From the NCBI RefSeq assembly GCF_010233585.1, contig NZ_CP045997.1, positions 5,027,284-5,091,283 of the forward strand: a stretch of 64,000 nt of DNA, given 5' to 3'. The notes beneath the pieces are model-generated. The model did not search any database, had not been told where the DNA came from, and saw only the letters and a list, made by a program, of their open reading frames with translations. Of this stretch, positions 1 through 9,200 are shown piece after piece. Within the stretch, counting starts at the first letter, position 1. The number at the start of each line of letters is the position of its first letter. The position numbers and the translations under genes were made by a program. Source of the stretch: Spirosoma endbachense. Its GTDB lineage: Bacteria > Bacteroidota > Bacteroidia > Cytophagales > Spirosomataceae.

Positions 1-155
1 CCGCCAGTGACCAGTTCCGAGAAATTATATGAACCGGCTACACGGCTAGCCAGATCAGGGGCAGCATCTGTATTTTCCTTTTTACAGGCAGAAAGCGAAG
101 CGGCAACCAGTAGCACAAGCAGTGCTGAGCGCCGGAAAGAGAAAAGAGAGTTCAT
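1..155 (-). CDS. Lipoprotein, N-terminal part only (cut by window edge)
   Basis: The first 51 codons of a minus-strand gene are visible; the rest lies to the left of the window. The start is the ATG whose complement is at 153-155. The product opens with a basic stretch (FSFRR), a hydrophobic core and a lipobox, LSAC, with Cys24 as the lipidated residue, followed by KKEN. This is a type II signal peptide, so the mature protein should be anchored in the envelope. The family cannot be told from this fragment; the segment SRVAGSYNFSEL resembles the start of small lipocalin-like lipoproteins, but that is only an impression. Confidence 0.75.
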   Translation of the reverse strand, partial: MNSLFSFRRSALLVLLVAASLSACKKENTDAAPDLASRVAGSYNFSELVTG

Positions 156-605
156 TAGGATCAATGCTGTTTTTGGTGAAAAAAGAAGGAGGTTAACCGA
201 ACCTTGTCGGTTTGATGACACAAAAATGGCGGCTGGATGAGGGGAGAAGAAGGGTATCCTGTATCAACTGACAAAAGCAGGGGCTCAATAGGAATAACCG
301 CCGAATGAACTGGAAACGTTATAATCTGGACAAGCATCCAGTCTTGAAAAAACGGTTAGGTAATGGATCACTCTTTGTATGTGACTGGTTATGAGCGCCT
401 ATGCCTGAATGGTTGACGAGGGTACAATAGAGCTTAGTTCTCCTTTTTCTTTAAGGGCAGAATTGCGTATCGGATTAATGCCTGAACTTTAAAATTCTGG
501 TGCAACCGAATACTACAATAATGGCTGAATCTGGATGTGGTTTCCTGAACGGCAATAAGCTAACTGTGCTTTTCTCTATCTTTGCCGTTTCATTTTAACG
601 CATTT
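156..605. other. Intergenic region between divergent genes
   Basis: These 450 bases separate a minus-strand lipoprotein gene from a plus-strand GtrA-like gene, so both promoters should be here. I see no convincing open frame, tRNA or strong hairpin. The only recognisable signal is a TATCTTTG box near the right edge, annotated separately. Confidence 0.5.
577..584 (+). promoter_or_regulatory. Candidate Bacteroidota -7 box for the GtrA-like gene
   Basis: TATCTTTG fits the Bacteroidota -7 consensus TAnnTTTG exactly. It would place the transcript start about 15 nt ahead of the ATG at 606, which argues against using the TTG at 582 that lies inside the box. No matching -33 TTTG is visible at the normal distance, so this stays tentative. 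Confidence 0.35.
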
Positions 606-1094
606 ATGAATAGCCAACTATTCAACAGAAGAGATCTCATTGCTTATTTTATTGTCGCTGCTATTGGCGCTTCACTGCAACTGGTAGTTGGTACTTTACT
701 TCAGGAATGGTTTCAGGTAACGTATGAGCAGGCGCTGCTCGCTGGTTATGTAGCTGCTTTTTTTATTGGATTCTACCTGACTAAACTCTTTGCTTTTAAC
801 GCAAAAAACTCGGCCAAAACCCGACGGGAAATTGCCAAGTTCACGCTTGTTTCAGTACTATCCTGCATCATCACAGTTTACGGCTCTTCGCTGCTTTACA
901 CGTTTTCAGTCGAAACATTCCAGTCAATTATTGTTAAAATTCCTTCGTCGGTGAAAGAAGTGAATGTCAATAAATTAGTAGCGCATACATCAGGAATGGG
1001 CCTGAGTTTTATCAGTAATTACATTCTCCACAAACAGTTTACGTTTCGAAATACCGGCTTTTACGACAAGCTGAAGCGACTCCTGAATTTGTAG
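606..1094 (+). CDS. GtrA-like inner-membrane protein
   Basis: A 162-residue protein with four predicted membrane segments (about residues 8-28, 38-58, 75-97 and 128-148) and a basic C-terminus (KLKRLLNL). Size, topology and the phrases FFIGFYLTKLFAFN and FISNYILHKQFTFR match the GtrA family, whose members are thought to help move lipid-linked sugars across the inner membrane for surface glycosylation. The ATG at 606 is chosen over an upstream in-frame TTG because the hydrophobic start then follows a short leader. No glycosyltransferase sits next to it, so the substrate is unknown. The stop codon abuts the end of the convergent gene on the other strand. Confidence 0.75.
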   Translation: MNSQLFNRRDLIAYFIVAAIGASLQLVVGTLLQEWFQVTYEQALLAGYVAAFFIGFYLTKLFAFNAKNSAKTRREIAKFTLVSVLSCIITVYGSSLLYTFSVETFQSIIVKIPSSVKEVNVNKLVAHTSGMGLSFISNYILHKQFTFRNTGFYDKLKRLLNL

Positions 1095-1787
1095 CTAATG
1101 GATTGGTTTTCTCCGAAGAGAATAGCGGTACGTAGCACCCGGCTGATAATTAAGGCCAAACTGGAGTTGGAAAAGCTCACGTTTTACTTCTGGATAAGCC
1201 GGAAATGCATTACCCTGCCAGTTAAGCGCAACATCTACACGCATTGATGAGACTACGCCAACGCTTATCCCTGCTGTAAGTGATCGTGAATGGATGGCAG
1301 TAGGCTTATTGCTGGAACTATACGTAAAATTTGAGCCGCTAATCGTAGTGTATGATCCTGTTGGCGTTGTTATGACGGTAACAACGGCTGCTGGATTAAC
1401 GGTAACGTTAGCAATGGTAAGCGTACGTGCGCCAATTTGATAAGAAGCCGCCAGGAATGGCGAAATGCGTGTTTGAGTCAGTTGATACCGTATTGCAGGA
1501 CCTATTGTGAGTGTGTTTTCATGCAAAACATTGCGTGTCCATTCAGCAACCCACGTGCCCGATAAACCCATTGAAAGCTTATTTGCTACAAAATAGCCAC
1601 CATAAAGCTGTATTGTACTATTTCTGGATATGAATTCTGCTTTGGAATAACCTCCCTGAATACCGATTTGCCAGCTTTTTCGGGTGAAGGGATTTACACC
1701 TGGCTTCGTATGTACCTGTTGCGAAATAGGCTGTGCCCGACTGGCAATAGATAGACTAACCAATAACAGGAGTAAGGTTGTTTTCAT
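1095..1787 (-). CDS. Outer-membrane beta-barrel protein
   Basis: A 230-residue protein with a signal peptide (MKTTLLLLLVSLSIASRAQ) followed by alternating amphipathic strands such as IQGGYSKAEF, LSMGLSGTWVAEW, SPFLAASYQIGA and LQFGLNYQPG. This is the pattern of the small 8- to 10-stranded barrels abundant in Bacteroidota. A low-complexity Thr/Ser/Val stretch in the middle (about residues 125-155) probably forms an exposed loop. It ends against the stop codon of the convergent GtrA-like gene with no spacer. Function unknown. Confidence 0.75.
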   Translation of the reverse strand: MKTTLLLLLVSLSIASRAQPISQQVHTKPGVNPFTRKSWQIGIQGGYSKAEFISRNSTIQLYGGYFVANKLSMGLSGTWVAEWTRNVLHENTLTIGPAIRYQLTQTRISPFLAASYQIGARTLTIANVTVNPAAVVTVITTPTGSYTTISGSNFTYSSSNKPTAIHSRSLTAGISVGVVSSMRVDVALNWQGNAFPAYPEVKRELFQLQFGLNYQPGATYRYSLRRKPIH

Positions 1788-1932
1788 GAAATAGGATGTT
1801 TCCCGGAAAACGCTAAGCTTGCAATTTCAGTATGTGCCCAATTGTGGTAAAATAGATTATAAGTAGAGTTGGGTGATTTATTTACTAAGCGGAGGTTGAG
1901 AGCCGCTTTTATGAACCGCTAACCACAAAAAA

Positions 1933-1961
1933 AGCCCTTATCAAATTGTATGATAAGGGCT
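1933..1961 (-). terminator. Rho-independent terminator
   Basis: AGCCCTTATC and GATAAGGGCT form a perfect 10-bp stem around a 9-nt loop. Read on the minus strand the stem is followed by a U-run (the A-run at 1927-1933), so it ends a minus-strand transcript coming from the right. The only candidate upstream is the small frame at 2021-2140, which is what makes that frame worth noting. Confidence 0.75.
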
Positions 1962-2020
1962 ACACCTTGAGCTGAAAGTACTAGTCATAAATCAGTTTAT
2001 GGACTGGCGGGGCGGTACGA

Positions 2021-2140
2021 TTACCGGCCCGTTGTGAAAGTAGCCGTCCGACGAACAGGGCGGGAAACTATAGTTTCCATTCCCAGTAACCGTGCCCGCT
2101 CAGTGCGAAGAACGGTGCGAATGTGTCTGGTTGTTTTCAT
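2021..2140 (-). CDS. Possible 39-residue basic peptide
   Basis: An ATG-started frame of 39 codons on the minus strand encodes a very basic peptide (nine Arg, beginning MKTTRHIRTVLRTERARLLG), with no membrane segment or signal peptide. It sits alone in a 474-base gap, and a strong terminator for the same strand lies 60 bases beyond its stop. That terminator shows that something is transcribed here: either this peptide or a small RNA. No family is recognised. Other copies with the same frame in related genomes would settle it. Confidence 0.4.
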   Translation of the reverse strand: MKTTRHIRTVLRTERARLLGMETIVSRPVRRTATFTTGR

Positions 2141-2261
2141 GGTTGTAGTTGATCATTAGTGTTGTTTTCAGTAGGTACGCACCAGGCCGATCCAGGCTTA
2201 AGCTAGCGTCATTGTCAAGCAAGGATGACGAGATGCGTACCTTCTGATTGGCTGGATTTAC

Positions 2262-3035
2262 TTAAAATTTAGCCGTCAGCCCCAATTTAACGGCCGATAC
2301 GCCATACCCTACTTCGGCAAATGCACCGACTTTCGGAGCAAACATAAACCGGGCTCCCAGATGTAATCCGATGAATACCCCACTGTTGTAGCTGCTACCA
2401 TAGTCGTAATAGCTATAACTATAAGCACCACCCCCTGCATACCGGAAACCCAGCGATGCACCTACGTAAGGATCGAAGCTATTGTTCTGAACATTCAATG
2501 CTTCGCCCAGGTGATAGGAAGCACGGGCTCCGACGTAGACGAAATTATAACCGCTTGAATAATAGCCGTAATTGTAGTGGTAGTAGTCGATTGAGCCACC
2601 AATAGAAAAGTTGTTTTTTGCTTCTACTTCCACCGAGACGCCTAGTGGCAGCCCCCCACCATAATAAGTGGCTAATCCAATTCCTGCATTGAGATACACC
2701 GCGTGACTTCGGTGCGAAGATCTTGTGCTATACGTACGGGCTGCTGTAGGACGAGCCCCTGGTTGCGGACGTGCTACTGTTTGTGTAGCGGGCGCCTGGC
2801 GAGTTTCTGCGGGTGCCGGACTGGCTGCCGGAGCAGGTGCCTGTATCTGCGTTTTGGGAGCGGTTGTGGCCGTTACCGGCTTACGGACCTGACTTGTAGC
2901 TGGCCTTGCGACGGGTTTTTTCGCTGCGGAAACGGTTTTCGGTGCTGGTCGCCGAACCGATTGCTGGGCCAGAACCAAGTCTGTTGAACAGACCAGGGCA
3001 AGCGCCAGAACGGCTAATCGAGTAAATGTTTTCAT
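2262..3035 (-). CDS. Outer-membrane beta-barrel protein with Pro/Ala-rich linker
   Basis: A 257-residue protein: signal peptide (about residues 1-23, ending VLAQ), then a roughly 75-residue low-complexity segment rich in Ala, Pro, Thr and basic residues, then a Tyr/Gly-rich beta-barrel domain (about 110-257) with a terminal aromatic-type strand (VKLGLTAKF). The start at 3035 is chosen because an upstream in-frame codon would put 20 polar residues before the signal peptide. The basic linker may contact peptidoglycan or LPS; that is inference. Upstream lie two phased direct repeats (3117-3149) that may be a regulator site. Confidence 0.7.
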   Translation of the reverse strand: MKTFTRLAVLALALVCSTDLVLAQQSVRRPAPKTVSAAKKPVARPATSQVRKPVTATTAPKTQIQAPAPAASPAPAETRQAPATQTVARPQPGARPTAARTYSTRSSHRSHAVYLNAGIGLATYYGGGLPLGVSVEVEAKNNFSIGGSIDYYHYNYGYYSSGYNFVYVGARASYHLGEALNVQNNSFDPYVGASLGFRYAGGGAYSYSYYDYGSSYNSGVFIGLHLGARFMFAPKVGAFAEVGYGVSAVKLGLTAKF

Positions 3036-3116
3036 GACAGTATTTGTTGTTTCTGGTTTTCCTGAGGAACGATGCAAACGTACAACGACGGGCACCGGTT
3101 GAGCCAGAAGCTACTG

Positions 3117-3149
3117 CCTGAACTGCATAAAGAACTACCTGAACTGCAT
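3117..3149 (-). promoter_or_regulatory. Phased direct repeats, LytTR-like
   Basis: CCTGAACTGCAT occurs at 3117-3128 and again at 3138-3149, 21 bases apart, which is two helical turns. Read toward the downstream minus-strand gene the unit is ATGCAGTTCAGG; its GCAGTTCAG core fits eight of nine positions of the published LytTR consensus [TA][AC][CA]GTTN[AG][TG]. The pair sits 82-114 bases ahead of the barrel gene's start codon. Confidence 0.45.
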
Positions 3150-3246
3150 GGAGTAACGGGTGAAACGGATTAGAAAAACAACCATTGATGGCACTAGTTA
3201 CATTCGATAAATAAGTAGAAAGAAGGCCAGACGGCGTGAAAGATAC

Positions 3247-4398
3247 TTACTGGTTGGAAAGCTTGTCAAGTGCTTGCTTAGCCTCCTTATTGTCGGGAGA
3301 GAGTTGGATCGATCGCGTGTAAGCTTGTCTGGCGAGTTGGGTTTTTCCCATTAGTGCATACGTGTTTCCCAGCGAATAGTAGGTGCCCGAGCTCCAGGAG
3401 AACTCAGACAGGCTAAGAAGGTAAATCTGGACGGCTTCATTCAGCTTTTTCTCCCGCACGAGCCTATCGGCTAACGAATTGAGTTCCTGAGAATCGAAGG
3501 TGTAGATGAAGTGACTTTGATCCTGCTTATACAAGGTTCGATAATACCTTACGGCCTGATCAATACCCTGCTTGTCAATGATGGGTAGCAAGGTCTCTCC
3601 AATCGAGATTAAGGGTACGTTCAGAGGCCGGGTTTGACGAAGTACTTTTTGCAGATAATGAGTGGTTGTACCATACAGGGCCGGTTCTCCTGTTTTATTA
3701 TTAACCGAACTACCGCCTAGAATCCCAAGTAAATACCCGTTTTCATCGACAATGGGCGAGCCACTGGACCCGGAAACCTTTTGTGACGTATCACTCGTGA
3801 TAATCAGCCGGTTTCCTTTCGATTCCAGTACGTGTCCGCTATAGATCACACAGTTTTTTTCCTGATAAGGGCAGGCAAAAATATATACCTTTTCTCCCGG
3901 CTTTGCCAGTGTATATCTGGGCTTTAAAGGCTGAATGGCAGGTGAATGGTATTTTGTTTTGAAAACAAGCCAGTCGCGCTGGGTAATGGTCGATTGCCTG
4001 CCTGAGAGTATTTCTGTGGAATCGGCATTCAGTAAATAATCGATCAATACCGAATCGGCCAGGTTATTTTTAGGATGCATGAGCCATTTTTGAAGCGCAC
4101 CGCCAAAATCCACCGATTTCATCGCTTTTGTTTTGGCAGCCCATAACGCATGCTTGGCGGTAACGGCTAGTGTATCTGTACCGGTCTGGATCAGAAAGCC
4201 GGTAGCAACATAGTCAAAGGAAGGATGTACATAGCGTTCCCCATTTTGGAACCAAACCTCATTGATCATCGAAATGAGGGGCCATTGAGCCTGCGGTTTC
4301 GTAATCCAGGTTTCTTTTTCCTGGCCCAAAGCCGGGTAGTAACTAGAGCTGAGAATAAACCCAAAGATATAAGCTAACGTTCTGCCAAAGTTGTTCAT
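3247..4398 (-). CDS. Secreted trypsin-like serine protease with TPR repeats
   Basis: A 383-residue protein with a signal peptide (about 1-25, ending ALGQ). A chymotrypsin-fold domain follows: His83 in VTAKHAL, Asp142 in QRDWLVF and Ser212 in SGSSGSP are placed like the catalytic triad of S1 peptidases. The C-terminal part (about 300-380) holds tetratricopeptide-like helices (for example SSGTYYSLGNTYALMGKTQL), which normally bind other proteins. The likely role is a periplasmic or surface protease that recognises a partner through the TPRs. The fusion is uncommon but not unique. It stands alone on the minus strand. Confidence 0.8.
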   Translation of the reverse strand: MNNFGRTLAYIFGFILSSSYYPALGQEKETWITKPQAQWPLISMINEVWFQNGERYVHPSFDYVATGFLIQTGTDTLAVTAKHALWAAKTKAMKSVDFGGALQKWLMHPKNNLADSVLIDYLLNADSTEILSGRQSTITQRDWLVFKTKYHSPAIQPLKPRYTLAKPGEKVYIFACPYQEKNCVIYSGHVLESKGNRLIITSDTSQKVSGSSGSPIVDENGYLLGILGGSSVNNKTGEPALYGTTTHYLQKVLRQTRPLNVPLISIGETLLPIIDKQGIDQAVRYYRTLYKQDQSHFIYTFDSQELNSLADRLVREKKLNEAVQIYLLSLSEFSWSSGTYYSLGNTYALMGKTQLARQAYTRSIQLSPDNKEAKQALDKLSNQ

Positions 4399-4504
4399 CG
4401 GTGCACCATGTCCATTTGGGCAAATGTATTGGACCCTGAAGCATCACCTGACAGGCACCTGTAAAAGAATGTCAATGAAATGTAAAAGTTAGGACACCGG
4501 GTCG

Positions 4505-4531
4505 TTGAGGCTTTGCGCGACGCAGCCTCAA
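4505..4531 (-). terminator. Hairpin after the ArsR-type gene
   Basis: TTGAGGCT and AGCCTCAA form an 8-bp stem with a further GCG/CGC pairing inside the loop. It lies 23 bases past the stop codon of the minus-strand ArsR-type gene. No clear U-run follows on that strand, so it is at best a weak terminator. Confidence 0.35.
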
Positions 4532-4553
4532 TCCCGTTTCCTGAATCGCTAAG

Positions 4554-4889
4554 CTACTTTTCTGTTTCTGTAAGGGGGCTCGTTTCGTCGGCAGCTTTCA
4601 GGACAGAATCCAGCAGACCCGGAAATTTTGCTTCCAGTTCGTATAGTCGCAACGAGGTTAAACTCTGGGTGCCTTCGGTTCGGATATGAACAATACCGGC
4701 CTCGCGCAACACGCGTAGGTGATGCGACATGGTCGATTTGGCAACGGGCGACGGAATGGCCCCACAGGGCGACTCGCTCGTAAGTTTAGCTAAGCATTGT
4801 ATAAAGTTTAGCCGCACCGGATCACTCAGAGCGTGCAGCACACCAGTCAAGGTAATCTGGTCGGCGGTGGGATGCTGGTACTGTTTCAT
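4554..4889 (-). CDS. ArsR-type winged-helix repressor
   Basis: A 111-residue DNA-binding protein. ALSDPVRLNFIQCLA and the recognition-helix region KSTMSHHLRVLREAGIV followed by the wing (IRTEGTQSLTSLR) are typical of ArsR/SmtB-family regulators. The metal-sensing CVC motif of classical members is missing, so the inducer is unlikely to be arsenite; the two Cys (about 32 and 42) could be redox- or ligand-sensitive. It is divergent from the RND efflux operon with 211 bases between the start codons, the standard layout for a local repressor of an efflux system. Confidence 0.85.
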   Translation of the reverse strand: MKQYQHPTADQITLTGVLHALSDPVRLNFIQCLAKLTSESPCGAIPSPVAKSTMSHHLRVLREAGIVHIRTEGTQSLTSLRLYELEAKFPGLLDSVLKAADETSPLTETEK

Positions 4890-4917
4890 AAGTCTACTCC
4901 TTCCAATTTCTGCTCGT

Positions 4918-4977
4918 TGGTAGCTACCAGAAAAGACGTAGCTACAGTAATTGCTACTACAACGATTAGTCGACTAA
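4918..4977. promoter_or_regulatory. Two perfect palindromes in the regulator/efflux divergent promoter
   Basis: TGGTAGCTACCA at 4918-4929 and TTAGTCGACTAA at 4966-4977 are perfect 12-bp palindromes whose centres are 48 bases apart, between the divergent start codons of the ArsR-type gene and the efflux operon. ArsR-family dimers bind 12-bp imperfect palindromes, so one or both are good operator candidates. Nearer the efflux start, CAATTA and TAATTG flank a third, weaker dyad (about 5049-5068). Confidence 0.45.
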
Positions 4978-5100
4978 AAATAATTCACTTGATTTTTTTC
5001 ACGTTTAGGAAACCATCCGGCAGGCACACTTGTTCGATATCCATAAAACAATTAAAGTTCGATAATTGTAGAACAATAAAACAATACAACCTCAATTAGT

Positions 5101-6186
5101 ATGAAAACGATCAATAGTCGAACAAAATCGCTCATCGTCGGTATCATTGCCTTAACGGTTGCGCTTTTTTTTATCACGCCGAAGCTTTTCTCCAATAAGC
5201 CAGAGCCTTCGAATACGAAAGCTCCATCAACACCGCCCGCCGAAAACAAAGTGGCTACCGATGTTTTTGTCATTAAGCGCGAAACAATTACAGACGAACT
5301 CCAGACTACAGGGACCATCGCAGCTAATCAGGAAGTCGATCTGGTAAGTGAAGTGGCTCGTAAACTGGTTCGGGTGTATGCTCGGGAAGGAAGTTTCGTA
5401 GGGCAGGGGACGCTGCTATACAAATTAGACGATGCTGATCTACTGGCAAAAAAACGCAGGATCGCCCTCCAGGAAAAACTGGCTAAGCTCGACGAAAAAC
5501 GGTTCCGCGAATTGCTGGCTACCGAAGCGGTCAATCAGCAGGAATATGATAAGGTGTTAACCAACCTGAACGTACTACAGGCCGAAATCGCCATGATTGA
5601 TGTGGATCTGGCGAAAACCGAGATCCGCGCTCCCTTTGCCGGTCGGCTGGGTTTAAAACGGGTCGATGTTGGCGCCTATGTGACGCCCTCTACTGTGCTC
5701 AGTTCATTTGACGATGTCAGTCGGGTAGAAATCAACTTTACCATTCCCGAAAAATACGCTTCCGACGTTCGGCCCGGTCAAACCATTCACTTTACGACCG
5801 AGAATAGTAATCGCTCGTTTGCTGGCAAAGTCACCGCTACCGAACCCAAAATGGAGTCAAATACGCGCAGTCTGCTGGTAAAAGCCGTCAGCGAGAACCG
5901 GGATGGCAAACTCGTACCGGGATCGTCCGCTAAAATCGCCTTTGCTTTGCACGTTGCTCAGGATGGTATCCTGATTCCGACAGAAGCGCTCATCCCGAAT
6001 GCAAAAGGCTATTCACTGTTCAGACTCAAAAACGGAAGCGCCGAACGACGTGACGTGAAAACCGGTAGCCGCACCAAAGGCATGGTTCAGATCATGGATG
6101 GTTTATCGATCGGCGATACGGTTCTGACAACCAATTTATTACGGCTCGATACGGGTGTTCCCGTAACTATTTCTACTGTTGACTAG
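5101..6186 (+). CDS. RND efflux periplasmic adaptor (HlyD/AcrA family)
   Basis: A 361-residue membrane-fusion protein. An N-terminal signal anchor (about 10-29) precedes the split lipoyl/barrel-sandwich domain (EVDLVSEVARKLVRVYAREGSFV and IRAPFAGRLGLKRVDVGAYV), a helical hairpin (about 120-170), and the beta-barrel and membrane-proximal domains. It bridges the inner-membrane pump to the TolC-type channel. It is the first gene of a three-gene operon, 52 bases ahead of the pump gene. Confidence 0.92.
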   Translation: MKTINSRTKSLIVGIIALTVALFFITPKLFSNKPEPSNTKAPSTPPAENKVATDVFVIKRETITDELQTTGTIAANQEVDLVSEVARKLVRVYAREGSFVGQGTLLYKLDDADLLAKKRRIALQEKLAKLDEKRFRELLATEAVNQQEYDKVLTNLNVLQAEIAMIDVDLAKTEIRAPFAGRLGLKRVDVGAYVTPSTVLSSFDDVSRVEINFTIPEKYASDVRPGQTIHFTTENSNRSFAGKVTATEPKMESNTRSLLVKAVSENRDGKLVPGSSAKIAFALHVAQDGILIPTEALIPNAKGYSLFRLKNGSAERRDVKTGSRTKGMVQIMDGLSIGDTVLTTNLLRLDTGVPVTISTVD

Positions 6187-6238
6187 GCATTTATTAACAA
6201 GGCCTTCTCATCATTATTGAATCAAAATTTACCCAATC

Positions 6239-9200
6239 ATGAGTTTATCGGGAATTAGTATTCAGCGGCCAGTACTGGCTGGAGTACTCTCAGTATTGAT
6301 TATTCTGTTTGGTTTCGTTGGGCTTACCTACCTCGGTATTCGGGAATACCCCGTCACCGACTCGCCTATCGTTACCGTTACAACAACGTATCCTGGGGCC
6401 AGCCCCGATGTAATCGCCTATCAGATTACAAAACCACTGGAAGAATCGATTGGCGAGGCCAATGGCATTCGGACCATCTCGTCGGTTTCGCGTGAAGCCG
6501 CCAGTGTGATTACGGTTGAATTTAACCTTGATGCCGATCTGGAAGCGGCTGCCAATGACGTTCGCGACAAAGTGACCAAAGCCCGGCGGCTGTTGCCCGG
6601 CGATGTCGATCCGCCCATTGTGGAAAAAGCCAACAGTGGTGATATCGTGATTTTTATGGCTGTGGAAAGCAAAACCCGCAGTATTCTGGAAGTCAGCAAT
6701 ATTGCCTCCACGGTCATTAAAGAACGTATGCAGACCATTCCGGGCGTAAAACGGGTGGGTATTGCAGGAGAGAAAAAATACGCCATGCGGCTTCGCATCG
6801 ATCCGGCCAAACTGGCGGCTTATCAACTAACTCCATCTGATATTGAACAGGCTTTACGGAAAGAAAATGTGGATCTGCCATCGGGTCGTATCGAAGGCGA
6901 CCGCAACGAACTAACGGTTCGGACATTGGGTCGCCTGACCAAAGAAGACGATTTCAACAACATGATCGTCAAGCAGGAGGGTAGCAGCATAATTCGGTTC
7001 AAAGACATTGGTTATGCCGAATTGGGCGCGGAAAACGAGCGAACTGCCATTCTGAACAGTCTGAAAGGAAACTCGCCGACGATTGGTGTCTTTGTTGAGC
7101 CACAACGGGGTGCCAATGCGGTAGCGATTGCCGATGAATTTTACCGCCGGTTGAAAGAACTACGCAAGGAAATTCCTGCTGATTATCAATTGACGATTGG
7201 GAAAGATTTTACGGAGCCAATTCGTGATTCAATTTCGGAAGTCGAAGAAACGCTGTTCGTTGCGTTCGGTCTGGTCATCCTGATTCTGTTCCTGTTCCTG
7301 CGCGACTGGCGTTCGACCATCATTCCGGTGGTGGCGATTCCGGTGTCGATTGTCTCCGCTTTTTTCATCATGTACATAGCTGGCTACTCGATCAACATTC
7401 TGACGCTGCTGGCGCTGGTACTGGCGATTGGACTCGTGGTTGATGATGCCATTGTGGTACTGGAAAATATCTTCGCCAAAGTAGAAGAAGGGATGTCGCC
7501 ATTGCAGGCTGCCTTTAAAGGCTCGTCGGAAATCTATTTCGCCGTTATCTCAACGACCATTACGCTGGCGGCTGTGTTCCTGCCGATTCTTTTTCTACCC
7601 GGCATTACCGGAAAGTTGTTCCAGGAGTTTGCGGTAGTCGTAGCGGGTTCTGTATTGGTTTCAGCCTTTGTGGCGCTGACACTCTCGCCCATGATGAGCG
7701 CTTATCTGCTAAAACGGCAGGACAAACCCAATTGGCTCTATCGGAAAACTGAGCCGTATTTTGTGGCTCTGAACCGGGGTTACGAAAAATCACTGGGCTG
7801 GTTCCTGCGCTATCGCTGGGTTGCTTTCCCAACGCTGATCGTTACGTTCGGCTTGATCTACATCATCGGAAAGCAACTGCCTTCGGAGCTGGCTCCGCTG
7901 GAAGACCGTTCGCAGATTAGCCTGGCTGTGATTGCGCCGGAAGGATCATCGTACGAGTACACGGAGAAGTACATGAACGAGATCGCCAAATTCTCGGTCG
8001 ATTCTACGCAGGGTTTATTTCAGACGTATTCCATTCTGGCACTGACGTTTGGCCCACCGGCTCCGGTCAATATAGCCATTCAGAACACCTTCCTCAAAAA
8101 GGCCGATGAGCGAAAAACCTCCCAGGCTGATGTGTTCGCGACTTATTCCCGGAATGTACAGAATTTTAGGGGAGTGATGGTATTCCCGGTTCAACCGCCG
8201 ACCATTGGTAGCCGTTTTGGACAGGCTCAACCCGTTCAGTATGTGTTGCAGGGAACCAATCTGGCCGCTATTACGGAGATTCTGCCCAAGTTCATGGACG
8301 AAGCACGAAAAAGCCCGATCCTGCGCTTTGCCGATTCCGATCTGAAAGTCAATAAGCCTGAACTGGTCCTTCAGATTAACCGCGATAAGGCTGCTGAGCT
8401 GGGAATTTCCGTTGTCGAAATTGCCCGTGGTCTGCAATTGGCGCTGAGCGGTCAGCGGTATGGTTACTTTATCTACAATGATCGCCAGTATGAAGTGATT
8501 GGTCAGTTGCAACGTCAGGACCGCGATACGCCCTATGACCTCAAATCCATGTACGTACGCACCCGAACCGGCGACATTGTTTCGCTCGATAATCTGGTTT
8601 CGTTCAGAGAAAGCATTAGCCCGGCGGCTATCTATCGGTATGATCAGGCTATTTCGGCAACGGTATCGGCGGGTCTGGCACCCGGAAAAACCATTGGCGA
8701 CGGCGTGGCCGAAATGAATCGCATCGCTCGGAAAGTATTGCCGCCGACGATCAAAACGTCTCTGGCGGGCGAATCGCGGGACTTTGCCGAAAGCTCATCG
8801 AGCCTGATGTTTGCGTTCGTATTTGCGCTGGTGCTGATTTACCTGGTTCTGGCTGCTCAGTTTGAAAGCCTGGTCGATCCGTTCATTATTTTACTGACGG
8901 TTCCAATGGCCATGACAGGAGCACTAATCAGCCTGTGGCTTTTTGGCCAGACCCTGAATATTTTCAGCCAGATCGGAATAATAACGCTGATTGGTCTGAT
9001 CACCAAAAATGGGATTCTGATTGTCGAATTTGCTAACCAGAGCAAGGAAGCAGGATTAAGTACGCTGGAAGCCGCTAAAGTAGCCGCTGCTTCCCGGTTC
9101 CGGCCCATTCTGATGACGAGTCTGGCCATGATTTTCGGTACCATTCCGATTGCACTCACCGAAAACAGCCGCAATTCGCTCGGTACCGTCATTGTTGGCG

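Noticed and set aside
7..240. Plus-strand frame at the left edge
   Set aside because: It is antisense to a clear lipoprotein start on the minus strand and its product is low in complexity.
2173..2242. Inverted repeat AGGTACGCA / TGCGTACCT with a 52-base centre
   Set aside because: Nine-base arms this far apart are not strong evidence of structure; no known riboswitch fits.
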